NCBI GenBank assembly: GCA_002452745.1
Contig: DKFC01000012.1
Span: forward strand, 1 to 64,000
Source: Firmicutes bacterium UBA6806
GTDB lineage: Bacteria > Bacillota > Clostridia > Peptostreptococcales > Acidaminobacteraceae
Length of the DNA stretch: 64,000 bases
Direction: 5' to 3'
Shown: positions 50,605 to 59,175 of the stretch, piece after piece
Numbering within the stretch: position 1 is the first letter of the stretch
How the letters are laid out: the number at the start of each line of letters is the position of its first letter
Notes under the pieces: model-generated
What the model was told of the DNA's origin: nothing
The model's database searches: none
The model's input: the letters and a program-made list of their open reading frames with translations, nothing else
Translations under genes and position numbers: made by a program

Positions 50605-52041
50605 ATGGGGTGGATGATAAGTTTGATAATCCTACTGCCCTTATTAACAGGGGGGGCTAATATCCTGCTGTTTAAGCAGCAGTCGAAGATTGGCAAAATC
50701 CTGATGGTCACATCCTTGGGGGCTCTGATTTTAATAAATTATCTAATGGCGAGAACACAAATTGGTGTAGAACTCAGAAGCATACAAATTCTAGGGCCAA
50801 TCAGAATAGCCTTCCGAGTGGATGGGATGAGTTCTATTTTTTCGATTTTGGCGTCATCCCTTTGGCTGATGACAGCACTTTACAGCTTTGATTATATGGC
50901 AGGGGAAGCCCGTGAAAGGGCTTTTAATGGTTATTTTATGCTGGTGCTATCTCCGGTACTGGGGATTGCCTATTCTGCAAACCTTTTGACACTTTTTATC
51001 TTTTACGAGCTCTTGACGTTGACCACTTTTCCACTCATTATTTTCAGAGGCAGTGATGAAGCACTGAGTCTGGGGAATAAATACTTACTCTATTCCTTTA
51101 TCGGTTCTAGCCTAATTATCGCTGGTATGAGTCTCTATTTTTTTCAGACGGGACAACTTGATTTTTTGCCTCAGCTCAGCTTTGACAGTGATGTTCTGGT
51201 CATGAGCTATGTCTTTATGTTCATAGGATTTGGGGTCAAGACCGCTTTGGTGCCGTTTCATAGTTGGCTGCCATCAGCCATGATTGCACCAACACCCGTC
51301 AGTGCGTTGCTCCATGCTGTGGCAGTGGTGAAGTCGGGAATTTTTTCACTCATCAGAGTCACTTACTATCTGTTTGGATATCGCTTTTTAACGGCCCATG
51401 CGACCTTACAATCCAGCCTTTTAACGCTGATTACAGTCTCCGTTTTGGTAGGGGCTTTTCTCGCATATCATCAATCCAATCTCAAAAAGAGGTTGGCTTA
51501 TTCCACTATTAGCCAACTTGGGTACATCCTCATGGGAATTGTCCTCTCAAACGAATACGCTTTGACAGGGGCGATTTTACACCTGATTAATCACGCCATT
51601 ATAAAAATCAGTCTTTTCTTCGCAGTGGGTATGATGTACAAACGTGCTCATATAACAGAATTTGAAGAGGTGGACGGTCTTGGCAAGAAAATGCCTCTTT
51701 TACTTGGGGTATTCACTTGGTCAACCATTTCCATCATGGGATTACCGCCGTCAAATGGATTTGTCAGTAAGTGGTTCTTGGCAATGGGGATTATCGAGCA
51801 GAACAGGACGCTATTTGTTTCAGTGCTCCTAATCAGCGCTTTTATGACGGCAATCTACCTCTTGCCCGTGGGGATCAACGCCTTTTTCAAACCTGAAAAG
51901 CAAGTTATTGTCGCAGAAAAATTGAGCTTAAAAGTATCTGCAATTCTAGTGATTTTGACCATAGCCAATGTCTATTTGGGACTGCTGCCAAATGGGCTGA
52001 TACGGTTTATTCATCAGCAGATTACGGAGAAGATATTTTAA
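50605..52041 (+). CDS. Antiporter-like membrane subunit 2 (MrpD/NuoM superfamily)
   Basis: A 478-residue membrane protein, about 14 helices. Core segments: RVDGMSSIFSILASSLWLMTALYSFDYM, TLFIFYELLTLTTFPLIIF (the TM5 Glu), KTALVPFHSWLPSAMIAPTPVSALLHA and LKKRLAYSTISQLGYILMGI, with HLINHAIIKISLFFAVG later. Closest in layout to the large subunits of Mbh/Mrp complexes. Shine-Dalgarno AGGAGG. It follows subunit 1 by 21 bp and precedes subunit 3 by 12 bp. Confidence 0.83.
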   Translation: MGWMISLIILLPLLTGGANILLFKQQSKIGKILMVTSLGALILINYLMARTQIGVELRSIQILGPIRIAFRVDGMSSIFSILASSLWLMTALYSFDYMAGEARERAFNGYFMLVLSPVLGIAYSANLLTLFIFYELLTLTTFPLIIFRGSDEALSLGNKYLLYSFIGSSLIIAGMSLYFFQTGQLDFLPQLSFDSDVLVMSYVFMFIGFGVKTALVPFHSWLPSAMIAPTPVSALLHAVAVVKSGIFSLIRVTYYLFGYRFLTAHATLQSSLLTLITVSVLVGAFLAYHQSNLKKRLAYSTISQLGYILMGIVLSNEYALTGAILHLINHAIIKISLFFAVGMMYKRAHITEFEEVDGLGKKMPLLLGVFTWSTISIMGLPPSNGFVSKWFLAMGIIEQNRTLFVSVLLISAFMTAIYLLPVGINAFFKPEKQVIVAEKLSLKVSAILVILTIANVYLGLLPNGLIRFIHQQITEKIF

Positions 52042-52053
52042 AAGGAGGGCGTC

Positions 52054-53964
52054 ATGGAAAAATCTCTGATTTTACTGGTCTTGATTCCCTTTGTGTCCAG
52101 TTTTGTGAGTTTTGCAATTGGGATGATTAATGAGAGGTTCCGAAATCTCTTTTTATTTTTGGTGCTTTGCGTGGAAGCGTATATTACTTACAAGTTTCAT
52201 AGAATGATTAAATATGGCGGCTCGGTAGATGTATTTATCAATGATGTCATGGGTACTGGAATGGTTTTCAAATTGGATATGTTCAGATATGTATTCGTGC
52301 TGATTACGGTATTTGCCTTCTTTATGGCGACAGTATATTCTTTTAGTTATTTAACCCGTTATGAACATCGAAATCGGTATTATTTATTTTTTATGCTCAC
52401 TTTTTCGGGAACAATAGGCATGTTCATCTCAGAAAACATCATCAACATGTTTACTTTTTTTGAGATTTTATCGTTGTCAATTTATCTGCTTATTATCCAC
52501 GATGAAGATGAATACTCACATGAAGCTGGCGAAATATATTTGAATATGGCTATTTTTGGCGGTTTAATTCAATTGCTTGGCATTTTTATTCTGTATGCCT
52601 ACACTGGGACATTGTTGATTTCTGAGATTGGAGTGGCCTTTAAGTCACTGGGGGCAGTGAGAATTGTCATCTCGCTTTTGATCTTTGTGGGCTATGCCGT
52701 GAAGGCTAGCTGTTTTCCCCTTCATGTATGGCTTCCCAAAGCTCATCCAGCGGCTCCGTCTCCTGCATCTGCGATTCTCTCAGGTGTCATGCTCAAATGC
52801 GGAATTTTTGGAATCATCATGATTGCAAAGGACTTTTTGTCTTATGAGACTTGGTTCTTAAATTTGTTGATGGTGATTGGATTTCTAAACATGCTGGTTA
52901 CAGGGGTCTTGGCGATGTATCAGAGAAATTTAAAGAGGATTATGGCCTTTAGCTCTATGAGTCAAATTGGGTTTATTTTGGTAGGAATAGCTGTTTTCAG
53001 TGCTTCAAGAGATTATGGCAGCTATGGTGTCCTGCTCTACATCATCAACCACAGTATCTACAAGGTGCTGCTGTTCTTGTGTGCAGGTGCGATTTACATG
53101 GTGGTAAAAGACCTCAGTATCAACAACCTACAGGGATTTGGAAATAAGCGTTATTTGCTCTATACGGTCTTTTTATTTGGTGTGCTAGGGCTTACGGCAT
53201 TTCCAGGATTCAACGGCTTTCTCAGCAAAACGCTTCTCTATCATGCGCTTGAAGCCTATGTGCATCAGCATGGGCGACTTTACAATATCTTGATTGTGAT
53301 GTTTGAGTTTGGCAGTATGCTCACCGTGGCCTATTCTCTCAAAATGTTCATGACGATTTTTGTTTTTAAACCTAAGAAGAACCAATCAGACCATGTGGAC
53401 AAACAAATAAATAAGCGCCTTTACATTCCATTGGCGCTTTTGGCAATTGCAATTGCCTATGAGGGAACTCATCCCAGCATGATTATGGAGTTTCTTAAAC
53501 CTGCCGCTAAGATAATGGGGGGCGTTGCCGATTTCAATCCACACTTCTACACAGCAGCAAATATTGTTCACTCAGCAGTGATTTTCTTGTTTGGTGGACT
53601 GATTTACTTTTTCTTCATCAACGGTTCACTGAGGCAGACTGTGGGGGATGAAAAGGTATATGTGAATCCAACGGTGGAATGGTTCAGCTTTGAAAAGGCA
53701 CTTTATCAGCCGCTGATGCATTTGATGATGCAGGGAATCCCCGCCGTGATTATGAAGATAGATGCGTATTCATCTCTTTGGATGGCGCTTTTCTTCAACT
53801 GGATTCATCGAATCAGCAAGTTGCGCTTCAAAACCACTACAGATAGAGAATACAGCGTGGCCGAGGCCTTATCTAAGATGGATACATGGGTCAATACGGT
53901 GAGCGGGAGCATCATAATTGTGTTGGCGGCAACTATGCTGATCTATATGTTTATTACAGTGTAG
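52054..53964 (+). CDS. Antiporter-like membrane subunit 3 (NuoL/MrpA superfamily, long form)
   Basis: A 636-residue membrane protein with about 16 helices. Core: LDMFRYVFVLITVFAFFMATVYSFSYL, NMFTFFEILSLSIYLLIIH (TM5 Glu), KASCFPLHVWLPKAHPAAPSPASAILSG, LKRIMAFSSMSQIGFILVGIAVF and the NHSIYKVLLFLCAGAIYMVV helix. A long C-terminal part with a cytoplasmic stretch and a last helix recalls the NuoL/HyfB/MrpA lateral extension. It lacks the DUF4040/MbhE pieces that end true MrpA; those are separate genes in the minus-strand operon. Confidence 0.83.
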   Translation: MEKSLILLVLIPFVSSFVSFAIGMINERFRNLFLFLVLCVEAYITYKFHRMIKYGGSVDVFINDVMGTGMVFKLDMFRYVFVLITVFAFFMATVYSFSYLTRYEHRNRYYLFFMLTFSGTIGMFISENIINMFTFFEILSLSIYLLIIHDEDEYSHEAGEIYLNMAIFGGLIQLLGIFILYAYTGTLLISEIGVAFKSLGAVRIVISLLIFVGYAVKASCFPLHVWLPKAHPAAPSPASAILSGVMLKCGIFGIIMIAKDFLSYETWFLNLLMVIGFLNMLVTGVLAMYQRNLKRIMAFSSMSQIGFILVGIAVFSASRDYGSYGVLLYIINHSIYKVLLFLCAGAIYMVVKDLSINNLQGFGNKRYLLYTVFLFGVLGLTAFPGFNGFLSKTLLYHALEAYVHQHGRLYNILIVMFEFGSMLTVAYSLKMFMTIFVFKPKKNQSDHVDKQINKRLYIPLALLAIAIAYEGTHPSMIMEFLKPAAKIMGGVADFNPHFYTAANIVHSAVIFLFGGLIYFFFINGSLRQTVGDEKVYVNPTVEWFSFEKALYQPLMHLMMQGIPAVIMKIDAYSSLWMALFFNWIHRISKLRFKTTTDREYSVAEALSKMDTWVNTVSGSIIIVLAATMLIYMFITV

Positions 53965-54000
53965 GGCTGCTGAAATCAGGTCAATTAGAATCTCTGTGAT

Positions 54001-55407
54001 TCAGTAAGAGATTCGAAGCGAGTACTTGGAGATAATGTCCACATCGCCATCCTCAGAGATGACAATGGTGAGACAGTCAGAGTAGTTTTGATTGTTGGCG
54101 ATAGTTTCCACATAGCGGATTGCCGAGTTATATCGAGCCCCTCTGGAAGGATCGCCTTTTTCGGTGGCGACGCCGTCTAAAATAACGCCTATACCATGAC
54201 AGACGCCGTCTGTGTCCACGAGGACAGCACCATCTATGCTGGTGATTGATTTTACAGTTGTGGCGTTGAGCACAGTAGGATTGATGATAAACCCTTGATT
54301 TTTTAGTCTAAAGGCTTCGCTTCTAGCATTTCTCGAGATGACGATAATCGTTCCCTTAACTTGATTTGAGGCTTCGAGTATGATTTTATAAAGGTTGAGA
54401 ATCCGCTTTGTTTCAATTCCTTCGAAAACCCTTTTGAACTCACTGCTAAAGCCGAAGTAGCTGATTTTTGGCTTGGGAATGAAGACTTCTTCATGAGTGA
54501 CTTGCATGAGTTTGTTGGCATTGTGATTCAACTGCCATGAATAATAGCTGTTAAACTCCACGATAAAGTAGTGCTTTGATGGGTCGAGATGATAATCCGT
54601 GTTGTTGAACTGTATGATGCTGTAGATGTACTCACCGTCTGAAAGCAGAAGAACATCTTCTTTGGAGAGTTCCAGTATCTTTCGAATATGACGATAACTC
54701 GATAGCGGAATTTGAACGTGAAATGTCAACAGAAGTTTAAAATCGGGGTTTTCTTCAATTGATTCAATTGACTCTGGACTCATGAGAAGAATTCGCCCAT
54801 TGCTAAAGGCTTTTTCATAGCTCAGCGATGAAATTTTGCAAATTTTATCAAAGGGATTGTCCACCGTGTCGTTGTCCAAAATACTGGAGAGTAGGACTTT
54901 TCCAGCATCCTTTAGAAGGTCGTCGATGCTTCGCTGGGGGATTTCACGATTGTTGATGAAATTTATGGAACACTGGCTCAAGTAGTGCTGGGTTTCACTG
55001 ATAATTGCGTCGATGATAGATTTCTCTCGAACGCCAGCGGTCTCAGTCATGCGATAGTAAGAGTCGAGGATTTTTCGGTCAAAGCTAAAGGCGTATGTAA
55101 AGATGGACTGATCATACAGAAAAAAATCAGAGAAAAAAAGCCCAGAATTTTCATAAAAGGATTTTCCGATATACGTTTCAATGAGGTCTTTTAGATAGCT
55201 CTTGCGCTCAAATAAGTGTTTGATCTCAGGGATAGATGTGGGGATACTTACTTGACTGCTGTGAAAGCTCATTTGAATATGATCTTTGGACATTTCAAAA
55301 GATACCGGATAAAATTTCGGTACGAGTTCGTCATCTATTCTCTTGAAAAGGGATTCTAAGAAGTTTGCCAAAAGGTATGAGAGCATTTCCACTGATCTTG
55401 CAGCCAT
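54001..55407 (-). CDS. Protein with C-terminal diadenylate-cyclase-like (DAC) domain, altered RHR motif
   Basis: A 468-residue protein starting at ATG 55407 (GAGGTGAAG upstream; the frame is open further but without a ribosome binding site). The last ~140 residues resemble the DisA_N/DAC domain: DGA at 392-394 in SITSIDGAVLVDTDG, then GVILDG, then GARYNSA (423-429) where active cyclases have GTRHRAA, then IVISEDGDVDI. The DGA motif is kept but RHR is RYN. It may be a nucleotide-binding sensor or a cyclase with altered activity. The first ~320 residues match nothing I know and have no transmembrane segment. Confidence 0.7.
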   Translation of the reverse strand: MAARSVEMLSYLLANFLESLFKRIDDELVPKFYPVSFEMSKDHIQMSFHSSQVSIPTSIPEIKHLFERKSYLKDLIETYIGKSFYENSGLFFSDFFLYDQSIFTYAFSFDRKILDSYYRMTETAGVREKSIIDAIISETQHYLSQCSINFINNREIPQRSIDDLLKDAGKVLLSSILDNDTVDNPFDKICKISSLSYEKAFSNGRILLMSPESIESIEENPDFKLLLTFHVQIPLSSYRHIRKILELSKEDVLLLSDGEYIYSIIQFNNTDYHLDPSKHYFIVEFNSYYSWQLNHNANKLMQVTHEEVFIPKPKISYFGFSSEFKRVFEGIETKRILNLYKIILEASNQVKGTIIVISRNARSEAFRLKNQGFIINPTVLNATTVKSITSIDGAVLVDTDGVCHGIGVILDGVATEKGDPSRGARYNSAIRYVETIANNQNYSDCLTIVISEDGDVDIISKYSLRISY

Positions 55408-55481
55408 ATTCTTCACCTCATCTCTATTACATATATACCTCAAAAGTAAAAATGAAATCGCCTTGATAATTCTGGACATAA

Positions 55482-55511
55482 AAAAAATGCTAAAGTGAAC
55501 TTTAGCATTCA
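55482..55511 (-). terminator. Terminator-like hairpin in the leader of the DAC-like gene
   Basis: Minus strand AATGCTAAAGT-TC-ACTTTAGCATT followed by eight T-rich bases (TTTTTTTA). It lies between a minus-strand promoter (TTGAAA 55635-55630, 18 bp, TAAAAT 55611-55606) and the gene, so it is placed as an attenuator. No minus-strand gene lies upstream for it to terminate. Confidence 0.65.
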
Positions 55512-55747
55512 AGGAATGACTTATCAACCGGCTCGTCTAATTGTAACATAGGGATTTACAGAGGGAGGTACAATCAGACTGACCATTTCGTTGTTCGTCT
55601 TATTAATTTTATCATATATATAGGGCATGTTTCAAGAAAGTTATTTAAGAATTCGTTAAAACGTTTACAAAAAATATTTGTGAAATGAGGATTGGCTAGG
55701 GTATACTATTAATTGTATTTGAAACAGCGTAAGTATAGGGGAATTCA

Positions 55748-56917
55748 ATGAAGAATCTATTATTGGTATCAAATGACGAATCGTTTACTTTAAAATTTAA
55801 AAATCGGCTGAATCAGGACGTGTATGCCTTCGTCCACTCTGCAAGTTATGAAAGTGCTGTGAAGACACTCGAAAATGTGGACTGCAGGATGGTGTTGGTG
55901 GACTTGAGCGATGAAAATGAAAATGAAAACCTTTTGAGATATTTAAAGTTAAAGTATCCAAAGGTCATCCGATTGGCAGTTATGAGTTCGGCAGCGGCAC
56001 TGGATTATTACATGCCCAAACAGCAAAATAGCGCTCAAATGAGCTGGCGCAAGAATTTGGACTGCGATGAGCTCTTTCACATTATAGATAAAATCATAGC
56101 TATTGATGAAAAGGTAAATAACAGCGATCTTGTGAATCTTGTATCAAACTTTAAACACATGCCAACAGTTCCGGAAATATACAATCAGCTGAGTATATTG
56201 ATTCAGGAAAACGCCTCTGTTGAAGAGATAGCACTTAAACTCGAAGAAGATCCTGCTGTGACGTCCAATATTTTAAAGCTGGCAAACTCGGCATTTTATA
56301 ATGCAAAAACGGGATCTATTAGACAGGCCATTATGTATATTGGACTGATTAACGTCAAGAGTATCATTTTGACAAATGCAGTGTTTGGAAATGATGGTTT
56401 GCCGCCTGAAACCCGTAAAATACACTGGGAACATGTGAGCCTCACCAACAAGATTATAAATGGCATGTACTTGGAACTGCTCGGTAAGAAACTCAACAAC
56501 AATGTCTCATCTGTAGGTCTCTTACACGACATAGGCAGCATTGTTCTAATGAGTAATTTCCCAAGGGATTTTCAACAAATTGTAAACAGAGTTAATAGTG
56601 CTGAAGGTATCCATATAAGCGAAATTGAAAGGGAAGTCATTGGATTTAGCCACGAGGAACTCGGCGGGCATCTGCTCGATTTATGGGGGATGCCGTATCC
56701 GATTATCGAGGCGGCGCTCTATCATCATGAGCCATTTAGCCATGAAGTTATTAATCGAGAACTGATTCTCAGTATGCATATTGCCAACTTTTATGCTTGG
56801 AAATACATGGGAAATCAAAAGTATCAGCAGGCACTTGACATCAGGGCATTTGGAGAGCTTGGGATTACAATGAAGCAATTTGAAGTCTTTTTTGAAAATT
56901 TGAAGAGAAAGCTATAG
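55748..56917 (+). CDS. HDOD-domain signalling protein
   Basis: A 389-residue protein. The N-terminal ~115 residues look like a receiver-type alpha/beta domain (NLLLVSNDESFTLKFKNRL, MVLVDLSDENENE), with Asp52 possibly at the phosphorylation place; the match is loose. Residues ~130-330 form an HDOD domain: MPTVPEIYNQLSILIQ, DPAVTSNILKLANSAFYN, SIRQAIMYIGLINVKSIIL and a late LLHDIGSIVL that keeps an HD pair. HDOD proteins act in signalling and regulation of motility or differentiation. Transcribed alone; start ATG follows AGGGGAA. Confidence 0.85.
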   Translation: MKNLLLVSNDESFTLKFKNRLNQDVYAFVHSASYESAVKTLENVDCRMVLVDLSDENENENLLRYLKLKYPKVIRLAVMSSAAALDYYMPKQQNSAQMSWRKNLDCDELFHIIDKIIAIDEKVNNSDLVNLVSNFKHMPTVPEIYNQLSILIQENASVEEIALKLEEDPAVTSNILKLANSAFYNAKTGSIRQAIMYIGLINVKSIILTNAVFGNDGLPPETRKIHWEHVSLTNKIINGMYLELLGKKLNNNVSSVGLLHDIGSIVLMSNFPRDFQQIVNRVNSAEGIHISEIEREVIGFSHEELGGHLLDLWGMPYPIIEAALYHHEPFSHEVINRELILSMHIANFYAWKYMGNQKYQQALDIRAFGELGITMKQFEVFFENLKRKL

Positions 56918-57040
56918 TGTCAGATACAAAAATTTGATATGATAAAGTGGAATAATCGCTAAAGCTAACAGAAATGTTAGCTTTTATTAGCGCCAATGTC
57001 GGCTGAGTGCCGTGCAGAAAGTTATGAAGGGAGACTTAAA

Positions 57041-57781
57041 ATGTCTAAAGTATTAGTTAAAGTGAATGGCAGAGAAATTACTGAAAGTGATTTAAATGCA
57101 TTTTTTCAAACGCTCGGTCAACAAGTTCAAGCGCAATTCCAAGGAGAACAGGGAATGCAAAAACTTCTGGATGAGTTGGTTTTCCAAGAGTTGTTCTATG
57201 CTGAAGCAATAGATAATGAAGTAGAAAACACACCTGAGTTTCAATCAGAACTCATGAAAGTAAAAGAAAATCTTTTGAAACAGTACAACATCAAGAAATT
57301 AGTTGAGAGTGTGGAAATTTCAGACGAAGAAGCAAAAGCATTCTACGACGAAAATCCACAGTATTTCCAATCACCAGAACAAGTGCAAGCGTCACACATC
57401 TTGGTTGAAACTGAAGAAGAAGCTAAAAATATCAAATCTGAAATTGAAGGCGGTCTTGGTTTTGAAGAAGCGGCAACTAAATATTCAAGCTGTCCATCAA
57501 AAGAAAAAGGCGGCGATTTAGGGTTCTTCCAAAAGGGACAAATGGTGCCTGAATTTGAAACAGCTGCTTTTGAACTTGAAGAAAATGTCGTTTCAGAGCC
57601 TGTTCAAACACAATTTGGATATCACTTGATTAAAAAGACAGGACACCAAGCATCAGGCGTTCAAGAATTGCCAATGGTAATTCACCAAATTAAACAACAA
57701 CTCTTAATTCAAAAACAAAATCATGCTTACATGAATAAAGTGGAAGCGCTTCAAGAAAAATATGCTGTAGAGAGATTCTAG
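57041..57781 (+). CDS. Parvulin-type peptidyl-prolyl isomerase, cytoplasmic
   Basis: A 246-residue protein starting at ATG 57041 (GGGAG upstream; the frame is open to 56996 without a site). A SurA/PrsA-like N-terminal chaperone region (residues ~1-110) is followed by a parvulin domain: QVQASHILVETEEEAKNI, KYSSCPSKEKGGDLGFF, QMVPEFETAAFEL and TQFGYHLIKKTG. The catalytic Cys/His/Phe set appears present. No signal peptide or lipobox, so unlike PrsA it should act in the cytoplasm, possibly as a folding helper. Confidence 0.87.
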   Translation: MSKVLVKVNGREITESDLNAFFQTLGQQVQAQFQGEQGMQKLLDELVFQELFYAEAIDNEVENTPEFQSELMKVKENLLKQYNIKKLVESVEISDEEAKAFYDENPQYFQSPEQVQASHILVETEEEAKNIKSEIEGGLGFEEAATKYSSCPSKEKGGDLGFFQKGQMVPEFETAAFELEENVVSEPVQTQFGYHLIKKTGHQASGVQELPMVIHQIKQQLLIQKQNHAYMNKVEALQEKYAVERF

Positions 57782-57841
57782 GAATTTAATGATTCCAAGT
57801 GAAATAAGTAACAACTGGAGCATAGTCAGAAAGGGGTAGAC

Positions 57842-58798
57842 GTGTTAATTAGAGAATTAAAAATCGGTGAAGACGTAACGGCCTTTTATCTGGTCAAAGC
57901 CAAAAATGTCAAGACCTCTAGCGCCAACAAGCCCTATATTGATTTTACCCTTCAGGACATCAGCGGTGAAGTCAATGCTAAGCTATGGGACGTAAAAGGC
58001 GACATAGAGAACCAGTACAATCCCGGTGAAGTTGTCAAAGTTCAGGCAAGTGTCACACAATGGCAGCAATCGGTTCAACTTAAAATTATCAAGATTCGCA
58101 CGGTGACACAAGAGGATAATGTGGATTATAGTCAGTTTATTCCAACTGCACCTATACCTGCGGATACCATGTACAATGAAATCCTCTTTTTTGTCAACAA
58201 AATGGAACACAAGGAAATCAAAAAGTTGGTTTTGGCAATGCTTGAAGAGTATAAGCCCAAGCTCATGTACTATCCAGCTGCGAAATCCAATCACCATGCG
58301 ATTAAATCTGGACTGCTTTATCACGTCATCCGAATGCTGCGTTCTGGTGATGCCCTCTGTGACATCTATAAGAATTTAAACAGGGATTTGGTCTTTGCAG
58401 GTGTCATTTTGCATGACATTGAGAAGATCAATGAAATGGATGCGAATGAAGTAGGCGTCGTTGGTGAATACACGATGGAAGGCCAGTTACTTGGTCATAT
58501 CATCATGGGAATCAAAAAGATTGAGCAAAAGGCTGAACTTCTCAAAATTGATCGAGAAATATCTCTGCTGATACAACACATGATTTTGTCTCATCATTAT
58601 GAACCTGAGTTTGGAAGCCCTAAAAAGCCTCTTATTCCAGAGGGTGAATTGTTGCACTATCTGGATATGATTGATGCGCGAATGTATGACATGAACAAGG
58701 CTCTGAGGGATCTAGACGAAGGTCAGTTCACCGATCCTATATTTGTTCTGGATCGTAGACGACTTTATAAATCGTCGTTAAGCCAAACCGAAGAGTAG
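57842..58798 (+). CDS. yhaM: 3'-5' exoribonuclease YhaM family
   Basis: A 318-residue protein: N-terminal OB fold (KNVKTSSANKPYIDFTLQDISGEVNAKLWD) and C-terminal HD phosphohydrolase domain (SGLLYHVIRMLR, VILHDIEKINEM, QHMILSHHYEPEFGSPKKPLIPEGELLHYLDMIDARM). YhaM shortens RNA (and DNA) from the 3' end with manganese. Start is GTG 57842 after AAAGGGGT. It is 60 bp after the isomerase gene with no hairpin between, so they may be co-transcribed. Confidence 0.92.
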   Translation: MLIRELKIGEDVTAFYLVKAKNVKTSSANKPYIDFTLQDISGEVNAKLWDVKGDIENQYNPGEVVKVQASVTQWQQSVQLKIIKIRTVTQEDNVDYSQFIPTAPIPADTMYNEILFFVNKMEHKEIKKLVLAMLEEYKPKLMYYPAAKSNHHAIKSGLLYHVIRMLRSGDALCDIYKNLNRDLVFAGVILHDIEKINEMDANEVGVVGEYTMEGQLLGHIIMGIKKIEQKAELLKIDREISLLIQHMILSHHYEPEFGSPKKPLIPEGELLHYLDMIDARMYDMNKALRDLDEGQFTDPIFVLDRRRLYKSSLSQTEE

Positions 58799-58822
58799 AG
58801 AAAATAGAAATGAAAAAAAGAT

Positions 58823-58866
58823 AAAAACTGGGAACATATTTTAATGTTTCCAGTTTTTTTATTTTA
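58823..58866 (+). terminator. Terminator after yhaM
   Basis: Stem AAAACTGGGA-ACAT / ATGT-TTCCAGTTTT, seven-nt loop, T-run. Confidence 0.85.
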
Positions 58867-58960
58867 CCCGAATAATGAAAGCATATGGTTTTAACTCAGA
58901 ATAAATCGGTTTTGAATGCAATTATTGAAATTTTGTTAAGAAAAAATAAGTAAAAATTAT

Positions 58961-59046
58961 CTCTTGCTTCCAGCTAATTGGAAGCGCTAGACCCAAATTG
59001 TGAGCTGAAAGTCCTGTATACATAGGGCTACAGATTCTTTTTTTTT
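58961..59046 (+). ncRNA. Possible small structured RNA or leader
   Basis: Between the yhaM terminator and the GGDEF/EAL gene. Hairpin GCTTCCA / TGGAAGC (58966-58985) is followed by a terminator-like stem CTG-AAGTCCT / AGGGCT-A-CAG (59005-59033) and nine T (59038-59046). No gene precedes this second terminator after the first, so an independent short transcript is possible. It does not match riboswitch cores I know. The 377-bp gap contains no protein gene. Confidence 0.35.
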
Positions 59047-59175
59047 GCTTTATTTTTACAAGGATTTTGTTATAATGTTAAAATAGAACTCGAATTCTTT
59101 ATGACAACATGAATACTCATTGATGTGATAAATAATTCGAAATCGAATTTTTCGATACGCTTTGAGGGGGAACTT

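Noticed and set aside
58866..59175. c-di-GMP riboswitch (class I or II) before the GGDEF-EAL gene
   Set aside because: I could not find the conserved GCAAA/GACGCAAAG core of class I or a class II-like pseudoknot core on either strand.
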